Shown here: piece after piece, positions 11,019 to 22,461 of the stretch
Layout of the letters: each line of letters begins with the position of its first letter
Numbering within the stretch: position 1 is the stretch's first letter
From: Cladorrhinum sp. PSN259
Taxonomy: Eukaryota > Ascomycota > Sordariomycetes > Sordariales > Podosporaceae
DNA: 64,000 nucleotides
Assembly: GCA_033725935.1 (NCBI GenBank)
Contig: MU867071.1
Coordinates: 238,392 to 302,391, forward strand
Direction of reading: 5' to 3'
Notes under the pieces: generated by a model
What the model saw: only the letters and a program-made list of their open reading frames with translations
Told to the model about the DNA's origin: nothing
Databases searched by the model: none
Translations under genes and position numbers: made by a program

Positions 11019-12026
11019 CTAGTTCCAGTCTGATTTTGTCAAATCCTTCTCCGTCCAGTCCGTCTTTAAATGTGGTACCTTCTTCGCCAAATCCGGCGCC
11101 CCGCTATCGTCACTGACTGTGTTGTCATTGGTATCCTCAACACTCTTGCCCTTGACACCCTCACCATCCTCTTCATCACGTCTGGAATGTAGCAAGAGTC
11201 TCTCTTGATATGCCTCCCACGCAGCCGGCGAATCTGAATGTGCCCAGTCCATTTTCTTCCATGGCTCCTTCTGAATGGCGTGCATGCGGTCAATGATTGA
11301 TTCCGAGACAACTCCGTCGGAATTATCGGCTGATTTGATCGTCATTTGAATGGCCTTGCCTCCAGCCTTATCACCTCCAGCACCACCGGGACCCCCCGCT
11401 GCTGGGTTGGGTCTGTTCAGTCGCTCTTGCTCGGTGGCTGCATCGATGTGGTGGTGTTGTGGCCCCATCATAACAATGGATGAGATTGGAGTCAAGTGAA
11501 GGTTTTGGCCCTGAAAGACGCCAACCATGTCCTTGGTGAGAACATTTGCGCTCCTGTTTCCACCGAATGTTTGCTTTTGAAGAACCCGGTCAAGTCTTCT
11601 TGCCTCCTGCCAGGTTATCTGTGGCTGATCATCTCCGGCGTTAGCACCCCGACGGCCGCCTCTGCTTCCGCTCTGACTAGTAGGGATCAGGTTGAAGCCA
11701 GCCGCCAGACCGTGCCCACCGCCTTTCCTTGACTCCTTTGACTTTTGCAGAGACTCTCCCCATGCCATTCCCTTGGGTTTGTCATATGCTTGTGAGACAT
11801 CGATTGGGACGTCAACTTCGTAGAAGCCAGATTTAGGTTTAACTCGCATCTCGAGAACGTGAGGGGGGGCAATGTCGTCAGGGTTTTGGGCTCTTTTGGT
11901 AACGTATTGAAGAAGGACCAGTTCTTTACCCTCTGGAAGTTTGGGCTTGATGAAGACGTCGAACGAGTTGACAATCGGGTCATCCTCGTCATCGGGAATC
12001 CCTCTATGGGAGCTTGACGCAGACAT
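11019..12026 (-). CDS. RPC37: RNA polymerase III subunit Rpc37 (RPC5)
   Basis: Subunit of the TFIIF-like Rpc37/Rpc53 subcomplex of RNA polymerase III, which acts in initiation, termination and reinitiation on tRNA and 5S genes. Single exon, 335 aa. The N-terminal half carries the dimerisation region, with FDVFIKPKLPEGKELVLLQY followed by MRVKPKSGFYEVDVPI and a conserved KGMAWGESLQKS near residue 95. The C-terminal part includes QTFGGN and a Gly/Ala-rich linker at about 200-215. It is divergent from SOF1. A second Pol III subunit gene (RPC31) lies 40 kb to the right in the same window. Confidence 0.88.
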   Translation of the reverse strand: MSASSSHRGIPDDEDDPIVNSFDVFIKPKLPEGKELVLLQYVTKRAQNPDDIAPPHVLEMRVKPKSGFYEVDVPIDVSQAYDKPKGMAWGESLQKSKESRKGGGHGLAAGFNLIPTSQSGSRGGRRGANAGDDQPQITWQEARRLDRVLQKQTFGGNRSANVLTKDMVGVFQGQNLHLTPISSIVMMGPQHHHIDAATEQERLNRPNPAAGGPGGAGGDKAGGKAIQMTIKSADNSDGVVSESIIDRMHAIQKEPWKKMDWAHSDSPAAWEAYQERLLLHSRRDEEDGEGVKGKSVEDTNDNTVSDDSGAPDLAKKVPHLKTDWTEKDLTKSDWN

Positions 12027-12550
12027 GTTGATGATGGATATTCGTGTTCGATGTATCTGAATAGATGGTAGGAGTGGTTGTGGGACGTGAATGATTCCAA
12101 GACGTTGGTACTGAAGCTGGCTATAGCAAGGTGAAACAGAGTCAAAATTGGAAAGTGTGAGTCTTGAAATAGCTTTAACTTTTGAAAGGACTCAATGGAA
12201 GCTTTGCGACAGCCCCGCAAGATGTTTGGAAATTTTGGTGGGGCACGATCCCGCGTTCGCGGTTGCCAAGATCTAGATCCGCCGCTAGTGGGTCTGAAGT
12301 GACAGGGGGTTAAAGATGGTTGTCTGCAGGCGGTAAACCTTTCTGCCTCGACACCCCGCCAAAATTTCAAGGCCAAGCCGCCGGTTCAGCACCTCCAGCA
12401 CAATCAATCCCGAAGACACAACCATTTCAATCAAGCGCTTCATTCCCGATTTCCACTTCCCTCCCCCCGATTGATCCCCGCCTTTTCGATATCCGATTCT
12501 GTAATCAACCGAATCACACGAGGGATTGAGTTGGAAAAAAGGAGGCAATC
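12027..12550. promoter_or_regulatory. Bidirectional RPC37/SOF1 promoter region
   Basis: A 524-bp spacer between divergent starts. GTGGGGCA lies at 12238-12245. The right part, nearest SOF1, is pyrimidine-rich, as is common at fungal transcription starts. No gene is seen. Confidence 0.45.
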
Positions 12551-14202
12551 ATGAAGGTACGGCACCAGCGGCAGTAACTCTTGCAAGCTTGTTTGAGCTT
12601 CAAGGGGCAACCAGGACCTTTGCACAATGGCTGCTAATGCGCGCGGCCACAGATCAAAGCTCTCACCCGAGCCACTTCGGTTCAGCAAGCCCCTGGCTCA
12701 GACGTCCATCGCGCACCCCGAAACCTGGCCCCGGAGATCCATCCCTTCGAACGAGCACGAGAATATCAGAGAGCACTCAATGCTGTGAAATTGTGGGCAC
12801 CCATATAGCTGTAGTTTTTTTGAATCAGTCGCTGACTTCAACAGAGAACGCATGTTTGCGAAGCCATTCCTTGGGCAACTAGGAAATGGCCACGTACAGG
12901 GCATCTACAGCATGTGCAAAGACAAGAACGACATCAGCTCTTTCGCTTCTGGGTCTGGTGATGGTGTGGTCAAGGTCTGGGATTTGACCTCAAGAGAAGA
13001 GACTTGGCGCGCATCGGCACATTCGAACATCGTCAAGGGGTTGACTTTCACAAACGACAAGAAGCTGTTGTCATGCGCGACGGACGGTATCAAACTATGG
13101 GATCCTTATATCAAGGCTACTGAGGGAAGCGAAATCACACCGCTTGCGTCGTGGCAGGAAGGAGGCCCTTACACATCTCTATCCGTTCATCGGACAGGGA
13201 ATGTTTTCGCCGCTTCTTCAGGTGCCGGTTGCATTCGTGTTTGGGATCTAAACACGAGCTCAGCGCCGCAAACAATTCAGTGGCCAAGCTTCACGGACAC
13301 CATTACGGATGTTTGCTTCAACCAGGTTGAGACGTCAATTATCGGTTCCGTTGCTAGTGATAGATCCATCATCTTGTTTGATTTGCGAACAAACAGTACG
13401 TTTGCCTTGTTCTTGCAAAGAGATGATAATACTGACTGGCGTTTCAGCTCCTGTTATCAAGACGGTCCTCAAATTCGCCGCCAACCGCATCACATTCAAC
13501 CCAATGGAGGCTATGAACTTGGCAGTAGCATCAGAAGACCACAACCTGTAAGTTAGACGAGTGTCTGTGTATGTTTTGGTACTAACGAGTTTCCAGCTAC
13601 GTCTTCGACGCAAGAAACTTCGACAAGGCTCAAAATATCCACAAGGGCCACGTCGCAGCAGTGATGGACGTTGAGTTCTCACCAACCGGCGAGGACCTTG
13701 TGAGCGCGTCATACGTAAGGCCTCATTCTACCCTCACTAAAACCCACACGTATACTAACATCGTTGTCAGGACCGAACAATAAGATTATGGCGCCGCGAC
13801 CAAGGTCACTCAAGAGACATGTATCACACCAAGCGAATGCAGAGAGTTTTCCGCGCCCAATGGACCATGGACTCCAAATACGTCGTTACAGGAAGCGATG
13901 ACGGTAACGTGAGGTTATGGAGAGCCAATGCATCGGAGCGCAGTGGAGTGAAATCGACAAAGCAGAGACAGGCGCTCGAGTATAACAAGGCATTGACTGA
14001 GAGATATGGTCACATGCCTGAGATCAAGCGGATTGCGAGACACAGGCATCTGCCCAAGGTTATCAAGAAGGCTGGGGAGATTAAGAGGGAGGAGTTGGCT
14101 GCTATTAAGAGGAGGGAGGAGAATGAGAGGAAGCATTCCGACAAGAAGTTTACGAAGAGGAAGGGTGAGAGGGAGAAGGCTATTTTGGTTAAGCAGCAGT
14201 AA
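12551..14202 (+). CDS. SOF1: SSU processome WD40 protein Sof1 (DCAF13)
   Basis: WD-repeat protein of the U3 small-subunit processome, needed for 18S rRNA maturation. Six exons are inferred: 12551-12556, 12653-12792, 12845-13395, 13448-13547, 13597-13714 and 13771-14202, giving 448 aa. The first coding exon is only ATG AAG; joining it to exon 2 gives MKIKALTRATS, matching the MKIKxL start of Sof1. Exon 2 holds NLAPEIHPFERAREYQRALN and exon 3 starts in ERMFAKPFLGQLGNGH. WD repeats fill about residues 65-340. The C-terminal Sof1 domain includes HRHLPKVIKKAGEIKRE and a basic tail. All junctions are in phase and conserve family sequence. Confidence 0.92.
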
Positions 14203-14506
14203 AATGGTGTTGTCGGTTGGTTATTATTTTTCGTTGCGTTCAAGAAGTCGAATGGGGATTAAAATGGGTCACATATTACTTGGCGCAAAATGGGATGGTA
14301 CCGCCCAGGATCTTAATTACACGAATCAAACCACTGGATTGTATAAGCAACGACAATAGTGTGGTGATGCAACAAGAAAAAGATTAAAAATAATGTTCCC
14401 TCAGGAGTTGTGATATGACAACTGGGTTGTGCGGTCACTGAGACAGCAACAAGACTCCACATGCATTGAATCTTTCTTACAATTAAAATATACACAAGAA
14501 TCCCGC
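14203..14506. other. Convergent SOF1/UTP23 spacer
   Basis: A 304-bp region between converging stop codons. It is AT-rich and contains no recognised gene. Confidence 0.5.
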
Positions 14507-15618
14507 TCAATCTTCCTCAGCCACGACTGCCTTCCCAGCATCAGCAGCAGCACCACCTTCTGTGTTCTCTCCACCACCACTCTGAGCAGCCCCTGCGGTA
14601 GGAGCCTTTTTCCTCCTCTTCCTCTTGGCCTTCTGTTCCGCTGATCCCTCATCCGTCTTTGCCTCCCCTGCCGCTTGTGCTTCCTTTTTCGGTCTTGGTT
14701 TCTCCCCCTCTTTTCCATCCTCCTTCTTCTTCTTCTTGACAGCCAGAGGATTAGGTCCCTTTTTCCCGTGGTTCTTCTTCTTTTTAGGCGGCTTCTCCGC
14801 TTCCTTCTTCCGTTTCGCCCTCTCGTCACCGCTGTCCATATCCTCATCCTCATTACCGCCCTTACCGCCCTTACCGCCCTTGCCGCGCTCATTGTCAGAA
14901 TCTTTAACGTCGTCTTCTTCATCCTCTCTCTTTCGCTTTGAACCTCTGACTATGCCGGACATGAACTTTGCTCTCTCCTCCCTCTCCCTCACCTTTTGCG
15001 AGGAGTCGGCCATTGGTTCCAGGATTAAAACACTGCGCTTGACGTACATGAGCGGAGTGGGCACTACGGAACGGAGCATTTCGCGCTGGAAAAAAAAAAC
15101 ACACACACACACTGGTTAACATCTATAACTTGGGAATGGGAACAGTGAAAAAAAAACTTACAAGGTGATCATCCTGCGTAGCAACAATATACCTAAACTT
15201 ATTCTCCCCCTTCTTTTTGGGGTCCACAACGCTCAGCATGCACTCCCGCTCCGGATGCGCATCCTCATCCATGAGATGGCCGCATCTCCTGCGCTCAAAG
15301 GTTTTGGCGCGCTCGATTGCTGCTGCTGCGTTGGGGTCACGGTTTGGACCGGTGTTTTTGGCGTAGAGTGCTCTCTAGTCCTCGTCAGTTTATTGTGTGT
15401 GAGAAGGGGGGACTAGGATAAAAACGCACGATGCAGCACTGAGTAATCATGGGCTTCAAATTCTTGGTTGACAAGGCCTTTTCAAACAAGGGGATGAGGT
15501 CGAGTTTTAGCGTATCCAGCAGGATGTCGCTTGTCATTAGGAGCTGGTAGGGCTCACGGAATCCTAACATCTGGAAGGACCGCATGAGCTTCTTGTATTG
15601 TTTCACACGTTTGCCCAT
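14507..15618 (-). CDS. UTP23: rRNA-processing protein Utp23
   Basis: SSU processome component related to Fcf1 and needed for release of the snR30 snoRNA. Exons on the minus strand are 15618-15430, 15374-15162 and 15085-14507, giving 326 aa. Exon 1 begins MGKRVKQYKKLM, followed by GFREPYQLL, and ends at MITQCCI. Exon 2 restores ALYAKN, RRRCGH and ERECML; C94, H96 and C108 belong to the zinc-binding part of the degenerate PIN domain. Exon 3 starts REMLRSVVPTPLMYV. The C-terminal 140 residues are Lys/Glu-rich with a GKGGKGGKGG repeat. The CA/poly-A tract at 15090-15113 lies in intron 2, next to the acceptor. Confidence 0.9.
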
Positions 15619-17465
15619 TTTGATGGATTGAGTGCCTCAAATGAGGCCGGCTGTTTTTTGTTCAAGTCGGGTGGTAGGGTTCGCAGTTGTTGATACGAGT
15701 GTTGAGATACGATTGTCGCAATTGAGATGTTGAAACTCGTTGGTTGTGAGATTTTGAGATTCAAAAATATGGCAGAAACTCTGGATGAGATGCCAATTGC
15801 TCTTCCTCTCTCACTCTGGCCCAGAAAAAAATGCGAGTGAACGTTGAAAGACTCCACTTTATTTTCTGCAGTGGGGCGCTTGGCAGAGCTGCAGACCCAC
15901 CCATGTGAGTGGATGGGTAAGGCGAGTTGGGTGTCATCCCCACCGTGTCAACGTCGTTTGTTCCCCGAAGTGTTCGTTGTCCGGCTTCAACCACACCCAG
16001 GGCGTCAAACTTACATTTTTGAGTAGAACTACTTTGGGATCACTTGTTTTCTTTCTTCAGTTTCTTCCTTTTCTGTAGCAGTGGGGAGCTTGGGACAAAG
16101 CCTCTAGGTTGTCCTCCCTTCTCTCATTATCACAACAGACAACTCGTTGGCTGTTCTCAGAAGCCATGATGGTACTCCTTACCCAGAGCTCCTTCTCAGT
16201 TCTCATCCTCATCACTCCTAATAACATCATACACACGCACGCTCTATGACGAATCGGATTTGAATTCTGAATAATATCACCAAATCATCCATCACCAGCT
16301 TACACGTAGCAAAATATTCCAGTGGAACACAAACCACTACAACCCACCTCCTCAGGATGCATGAAAGATGAAACTGAACCTGGAGGGGTCGCGTAACTCA
16401 CGACCCGGGTAGCACTCACGGGCCGAGTCACTCACATGCCTAATATTACATAAGTCGAGGGGCTCAGGGGCCGGGTAACCCACGTTTCAATTCCTTCATG
16501 TGACACTCTTCTTTCTGGTCCCCACACTGCTACACTGCGGCTGGCGTTAATGCTCTGAGCTCCATCTCTCGCTTTATTATACGATTTCACATGTATGAAA
16601 TCAGAATTCGAGAAGCTCAGAAGCCCAAACCCCCCGTTTTTTCCCTTTCAATGGCGACTTCTTTGATTAGCAGCTGCATGATTTACCTAAGTAATTATCC
16701 AAGGATATCATCAAAAGTTCAATCTGATCAATGTGACTAAAAAAAGGGTTATGAAGGGCGAGCTACGTGGCTTGTGGCGTGGAACGGGAGGGTTGAAACC
16801 TCCGGTTGTAGTTGGGTGATGTGGTAGCTTATGCAGATTTGAGTCTGAATTGGCTTGTCTGTTTCGAAATATTTGGGTGAGATTAGACTAGAGATGTTTG
16901 TTGGATGATGATGTTGAGGTAAGGGGGGTACGAGATGAAAAAATTCAAGTTAGATATTGCGTTTGACTCTTGGGAATGTTGAAAGGAAGACTACTAATCA
17001 CAGAAAATGAAGGCTAAATTTTTAGAGTCAACAAGAAGAAAAGCAATAAATGAGAGGAAAACGCATTACCTAGGCCAGCAGCCGGTTAATGAACCTAGAA
17101 GCAGCCCAGATCTCCTCTCTGTGGACCTTCTAGGCTTACAAGTATATATTACTTCCCGCACGCAGACCCCCCGAGTTTGAATCAGTCAATGGTCAGCGTA
17201 AAAACTTGTGAGAGGGTTTTTCGGACCCCGCTACCAAAAGGTAGTCGGGTAGCTTTTTGACATATTTTCCATCTACCGTCATTGATACAGAATGCGCAGA
17301 GAGAGATCTTAATGTCAACCACACGTATTATACCATAATACCATTCTCAAACAGCCACCAGAACTCCTCGCTAGTATGAGCAACGCCGCCAGAGCAAGAA
17401 AGCAAAGAATTACCTATGGTACATTATACATTCCTGTCGCCCATTCACCCTTTCTCTCCTGTTCT
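15619..17465. other. Largest gene-free stretch of the window
   Basis: A 1.85-kb region between the start of UTP23 and the 3' end of BOS1. GTGGGGC lies at 15871-15877. An 18-bp motif occurs three times at 16396-16479 (separate entry). I found no spliced coding potential, tRNA or transposon remnant. It could hold an ncRNA or a long 5' untranslated region, but nothing in the sequence proves that. Confidence 0.4.
16396..16479 (+). repeat. Three imperfect copies of an 18-bp GC-rich motif
   Basis: Copies lie at 16396-16413 (ACTCACGACCCGGGTAGC), 16414-16431 (ACTCACGGGCCGAGTCAC) and 16462-16479 (GCTCAGGGGCCGGGTAAC). The first two are directly adjacent. The function is unknown; it may be a protein-binding array or a small decayed tandem repeat. 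Confidence 0.6.
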
Positions 17466-18342
17466 TCACCTCAAAAAGTGAAGAACCAACCAACAAAACA
17501 ATATAAACACAATAACACCTCCCCAGAAGATCCACTTATCCTGCTTCGCCCTCCTCTCAATCATCCTAATCGTATCCCCGCTAATCCCCAGCGTATTGCC
17601 AACGCTATACAACCTCCTCTGCGTATTCTTCAAAATCTCCCTCTGCTGGTTCAAATCCCCGAGCACAGCCTGTCCTCTCGCAATGTAATCATCGAGCGCA
17701 CTGTGCGTGTTCGAAAAGAACGCCTGCTCCCTTAGCGCGTGACTCTCCCTGTCAACATCTCCGCTGCCTAGCATACTTCCTCCTGTCCCTCCTCCTGCTG
17801 TCCGTCCAGCCTCTGCCGTAGATTGAGTCCTCGCGTGTCCCCGTGCTGAAACTCCATAGCCGCTCGAAGTAGCAGTCGCATTTGCATAAGGGTTCTCGGG
17901 CGTAGAAGCAGCGAATGGTCGGCGTCCCAGTAACTCTGCGCGATTCTGCGCGTGTGCCGCTTCCTCCCGTGACGATTTGAGTTTCTCCAACTGGTTGCGG
18001 AATGTATGCAGCTCGGCGCGGAAATCGCGGATCCGCTCGAGGGCTTTTTCTTGCTTGGACTTGTTGAGTTCTTGTTTGGCTAAGGAGTTGTACTCGTCGA
18101 TCGTGCGGGCAAAGGCTGTTAATGATGCCGAGAGGGAACCGAGCGCGGCGGGTGTGAGTTGGGATAGCACCGGCGAGTCGCCGGGTTGTGAGGATGCATC
18201 GGAATATGACGGGGTCGAAAGCGCGGCGAGTTCTTTCCGGATTGTGGTGCTCTGCTTGAGAGCTGAGTTGAAGGTTGTGTTCTGGGAAGCATGTGTTAGT
18301 CAGGGGTTGTTGGTATTGTCTCGAAAGGGTGGTAAATACCAT
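17466..18342 (-). CDS. BOS1: ER-Golgi SNARE Bos1 (membrin/GOSR2 type)
   Basis: Qb-SNARE of COPII vesicles that pairs with Sed5, Bet1 and Sec22 for ER-to-Golgi fusion. Coding exons are 18342-18340 and 18281-17466, giving 272 aa. The first holds only the initiator ATG, followed directly by donor GTATTT; the 58-nt intron has branch TGACTAACA and ends CCCAG. Spliced, the protein starts MNTTFNSALKQSTTIRKEL, like yeast Bos1 (MNxLYNxAxKQ). A SNARE helix lies at about residues 175-240, with a central Gln in GDLNQQREILKNTQRRL. A C-terminal tail anchor ends WIFWGGVIVFILFCWLVL. The closely related Gos1 was considered, but the N-terminus and anchor fit Bos1 better. Confidence 0.85.
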
Positions 18343-18784
18343 CGTTGGCGTATTGCAAAGTGATTTCTTAAGAATTACTGAGCGCGTTATAGTTTGGGTG
18401 TAAGTGTCCAAGAAAGTTGCAGAATGTCGAGAATACGCCTTCAACTTGATTCAGTGACACGGTTCCAGGTCCTCGAAGCTCTGGAGCTTGCAACCTGGCA
18501 TTTGGGAACCAATGGGCTGCGACGGGCCGACCCAGCTGGTGGGGCCGCCGTCAGCTGTGCATGCTCCCCCTTTATTGAACCCCTTCACCACCAAGCTGCC
18601 GAATATTGAACATTTTCATTCATTCATAGATCCTCAAACTTAGATATGATTATATGATTACCAAGAACTCCATACTCGTCGAGTTTTGACCGTCAACATT
18701 ATTTGAGATCCCTTTAAACTGTATAAATGACAACGTGAATCACATCTCTCGTATTATGTTTTGCCCCTGATTCCTTCAACTTCC
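18343..18784. promoter_or_regulatory. DPM1 3' / BOS1 upstream spacer
   Basis: A 442-bp region between two co-directional genes. It includes a CCAAT core near 18507-18513 and GTGGGGC at 18539-18545, both plausible BOS1 promoter elements. No gene is seen. Confidence 0.4.
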
Positions 18785-19590
18785 TTAGATTGACCACCAG
18801 AGCTGCAGAACACCCTTGGCATACTCGACAATCTCCTCTCCACCAAGCTTGCTGTCACCATATACTCTGTCAACGAACGAGATGGGCACCTCACCAATTG
18901 AATACCCCTTTGCCTTCGCGGTGACGGCCAGCGCCATCTGCATGGTGAAACCTCTGGCATCGGTGCTCTCGAACAGCTTCTCCAAAACGCTGCGCTTGTA
19001 CAACCGGAAGCTGCCAGTCAAGTCACTGACTCCGGGACGGAGGACCGTGTCGGCAAAGATGTTTGCGCCCTTGCTGGTAAGCTTGCGCTTGAGATCCCAG
19101 CCATATACACCCCCATTACCGGCATATCGAGTGCCCGTAACGATATCGTAGTTTCCCTCGGCCATCTTGGCGATCATCTGAGGGATGAACTTGGGGTGAT
19201 GGCTGAAATCGGCATCCATGATAATGATGTAGTTGCCCTTTGCGAATTTGAGTCCATGCACATATGCGGTTCCGAGACCGAGCTTTCCAGTTCGTGGCTG
19301 TAGCTGCACATGCGGTGAGTACGCCTTAACCAGCTGCTTTGCGACATCTTGGGTTCCGTCGGGTGATCCGTCGTCGACGATAACAAGTTCCCAGTCAAGG
19401 TGGCTGCAAAGTTGGAGAGATCGAGTTAGTTTGGAGAAATTTGATGAAATGTAGAAATTGATGTCACGAACTACTCGGTGAATGTGCGGTTGAGAAGCCA
19501 AGTGATGATGGGCAGGTTTTGGCGCTCGTTGAATGTCGGGAGAATGACCGAGTAAAGGTCCTTCCCCGATCCTGATTTTGCTGGTGCCAT
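18785..19590 (-). CDS. DPM1: Dolichol-phosphate mannosyltransferase Dpm1
   Basis: Transfers mannose from GDP-mannose to dolichol phosphate at the ER for N-glycans, O-mannosylation and GPI anchors. Exons are 19590-19475 and 19403-18785 (intron 71 nt, donor GTAGTT), giving 244 aa. This is the short type without a C-terminal membrane anchor, as in human and S. pombe, which uses Dpm2/Dpm3 partners. GT2 motifs are visible: SVILPTFNER at the N-terminus, VDDGSPDGT near residue 48, and the metal-binding MDADFSHHP near residue 98. It is divergent from RPF1. Confidence 0.93.
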
Positions 19591-20018
19591 TTTGAAAGGG
19601 GTGAAATCTGAGAATTAAAAGTTGTATAATGAGTGGATGTAGTTGGTATAGATGAAGATGGGTTCTACCAGTTGTCGCGCCTCGAGATGGAATTATTACG
19701 GGGAACCTTTCAAGTTGCGCGTGTCCTCAATTGACGACGCGGGTTTCCCCTGCGTAATTACACTAGTGTGTCTTGACAGTTCCACTTCCACGCGCTGCTG
19801 CCAGAGAATTCAGGCACACTGATCGAGGCCCAGCTCGGCTTAGTGCGGGGCACTTTGAGAACCCTTGTGGCTGCTGGGGTACCCCCCTGCATTGCATCTG
19901 GCGCAACCTTGAACTTTTTGATCTGCAGCATCCGAAAAATTTCCCAGATTTCAAGATCGCGATAAGCAATCTCTAGAGTGTCAATCAACCGCTCAACAAC
20001 CAAACACCTCAATTCAAG
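19591..20018. promoter_or_regulatory. Bidirectional DPM1/RPF1 promoter region
   Basis: A 428-bp spacer between divergent genes, with a GTGCGGGGCAC at 19843-19853 related to the recurring GTGGGGC motif. No gene is seen. Confidence 0.45.
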
Positions 20019-21462
20019 ATGGGGGCCTCACGCTCATCCGGCGTATCATTGTCGATGAAGACAAAAAACAAGCAGAGAAGGCAGCAGCTTTACGTTACGC
20101 AGAAGAAGGAAAGTGGAAAGTCTCGCCATGAGGAGCGCCATAGACGGCGAAAAGAGGAGGCCAAGAACCCAGAGTTGCGCGCCGAACGACTCGAGAAGAA
20201 CCAGCCCGCCAGCATTGACAAGAAGAGAGTATGGGACGATGTCGACGATGATAGGCTCGGCGCTGTGGTGGATCTCGCGCAATTGAAGCGTCGTCGGTTG
20301 GAACAGGCGGAGGCAGCAGCGGCAGCTGAGGCCGACGGTGTTGTGGAGGGAGATGACGAGGAGAAGGATTCTGATGCTGACAGTATGCTCGATTCCGATG
20401 AAGAAGAGGAAGAAGATGAAGAAGATGAGGAGAAGATGGAGAAGCTCCGACAGAAGCGCGCACAGAGGCAACCCAGCATTGCCCCTTCAACAACGTCCAC
20501 GAATATGGATTTAACACCAGATTCTCTCTCGAGGCAATTCAAGTATCTTTTTAGCGACGAGCTACCTCCGATGCCCAAGATTCTTGTCACCACCTCACTC
20601 AACGCACACATACATCAGGAGGCACAGGAGATTGCTGCGGTTTTCCCCAACTCTACGTACATCAGACGTAGCGCCCACCGATTCGGACACAAATACAGCA
20701 TTAGAGAAATTGCCAAGTTTGCGAAGAGTATGTTCTCGAATTTCAATGGATTTAGTAGGGATGTGGACTAACAATGATTTAGACCGAGGATACACTGCGC
20801 TGGTTGTAGTTCACGAGGACCTTAAACGGCCTAACCAAATGTCGATTTGCCATTTGAACGGAGACGACGCACCACCTGGCCCGACGCTTACCTATACCAT
20901 TCGTAACTACTTGCCAGGAAAGACGCTACTTGGACACGGTAACGCTACAAACCACTATGTAAGCATTTGTGTGCACTTTGAAATTTATGGATTTCTTTTT
21001 TGCTGACGTATTGATAGCCTGAACTGCTTCTCAATGGCTTCAAGACACCATTGGGTCTTCTTTCTGCGAAATCATTTAATACTCTGTTCCCTCCCCAGCC
21101 AGAACTCTCTGGGAGACAGGTGGTAACAGTTCACAATCAGCGTGGTATGTATCAATCCACTTTTCCTTTAGTGGTTGGATTCCATCTAACATAACACTCT
21201 AGATTATCTCTTCTTCCGTCGTCATCGTTACATCTTTCGCGAAGCCAAGGGCAACGAAAAGAATGTTGTTGATGCGAACGGCAAGGAAATGGCTGGTGTT
21301 CAGGGTATCCGTGCTGGTCTGCAGGAAATTGGACCCAGAATGACTTTAAAGCTTCGCAGAGTCGACAAGGGGATAGGAAGAGCAGGCAGTGAGGGTGATG
21401 ATGCTCTCCAATGGGAGTGGAAGGCAAAGATGGAGAAGCAACGCACTCGGTTCAACCTGTGA
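20019..21462 (+). CDS. RPF1: Ribosome production factor 1 (Brix domain)
   Basis: Nucleolar factor for 60S assembly and ITS2 processing. Exons are 20019-20727, 20783-20958, 21018-21144 and 21203-21462, giving 423 aa. The N-terminal 180 residues are basic, then strongly acidic (an EEEEEDEEDEE-like run near residue 130). The Brix domain starts near residue 185 with PKILVTTSLNAHIHQEAQ. It continues through LVVVHEDLKRPNQMSICHL and ends with the Brix C-motif PELSGRQVVTVHNQRDYLFF across the last intron. The final segment GPRMTLKLRRVDKG is typical of Rpf1. All three introns are 55-59 nt. It precedes TYS1 on the same strand. Confidence 0.92.
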
Positions 21463-22461
21463 GATGGAAAGTTGTGCTTGGGTTGTTGTTTGCTCTCCTT
21501 GTGTCTCATCCAACTTCATGTGGCGAGGTCTGACTTGTTGGTTGACATGCGGTTTGCCCCTGTTGCCAACCACCGAAATAATAACTTCAAATATACCTGG
21601 ACCAATTCATCCCAGATACGCAGCAATGTCCAAGTTAATCTGCCTTAGCTGGTAAAATGTGTCTAGCCTCTAGTTGCTGGTCTGTGCCAGCTCTAACTTT
21701 GGTGTCACATCCGATCGGCATGAACATCATCTGTCCTCCTCACAATCCTGACAGCCGCCATATAAACCCGCCGACTAGGCGCATCCCTGCAGAATGTGTA
21801 AACCAACATACCGACGGGATAGCTAGAACCAACGTGGAAACCTCCAATTCGCAAAATATTACCGCCCTTGTGCATTTTAGCAAGCCAACATGCATGCATT
21901 GCCTCCTTTTGTCATTCTACTCGGTGCCAGCCCACGGGAAGGAGCTGAAAAACTATCTCACCTTATGTATGGCTATTGGCTAGGTGGGTTGCTTAGTCCG
22001 AGCAACGGTCCCGGAACCTCTCACAGCCACTTTTATAAAAAAATAAATCATCCAACGGATTTTTATCCTTGTTCGATAGGAAGTAAGATTATCTCCAGTG
22101 GAATCGGTACGACCGAGAGCTGAGGGTGGGCGGTGAAACCCGGCAGTTCAGAGTGACAGGTGCCCAAAAAGGGGACCACCCCGCGCTCGCACCCACACCC
22201 ACACCCACTGACCCCTCCAAGTTTCCCGTCCCTCTTTTTTACGCATTGTGAGATCGGCCGGCCGAGAAGCGGGATAAGACTCACCCAAACCCAGGATAGC
22301 CCCACCATAAACTTGAGTCAACACCACCTTTCGCCTGGGTCCAGCCAAGTTGCGTTTTCTCGAAACAATTTTGCGGAAATTCATAACAGCTCGCCTCTTA
22401 TTCCTTTTTTTGTTCGAGTTCCGAACTTCGGTAGCATACAACCGAAAGCGCATCACACACA
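21463..22461. other. RPF1 3' / TYS1 upstream spacer
   Basis: A 1-kb region with several short unsupported reading frames. A CACACCCA repeat lies at about 22190-22210, close to TYS1. No gene, tRNA or repeat family was recognised. Confidence 0.4.

Noticed and set aside
14401..14922. 173-codon Arg-rich frame on the minus strand within UTP23
   Set aside because: Shifted reading of the Lys/Glu-rich UTP23 tail; the family match is in the other frame.
17640..17655. tRNA B-box-like GGTTCAAATCCCC
   Set aside because: Lies in the BOS1 coding region and no acceptor or anticodon stems can be formed around it.
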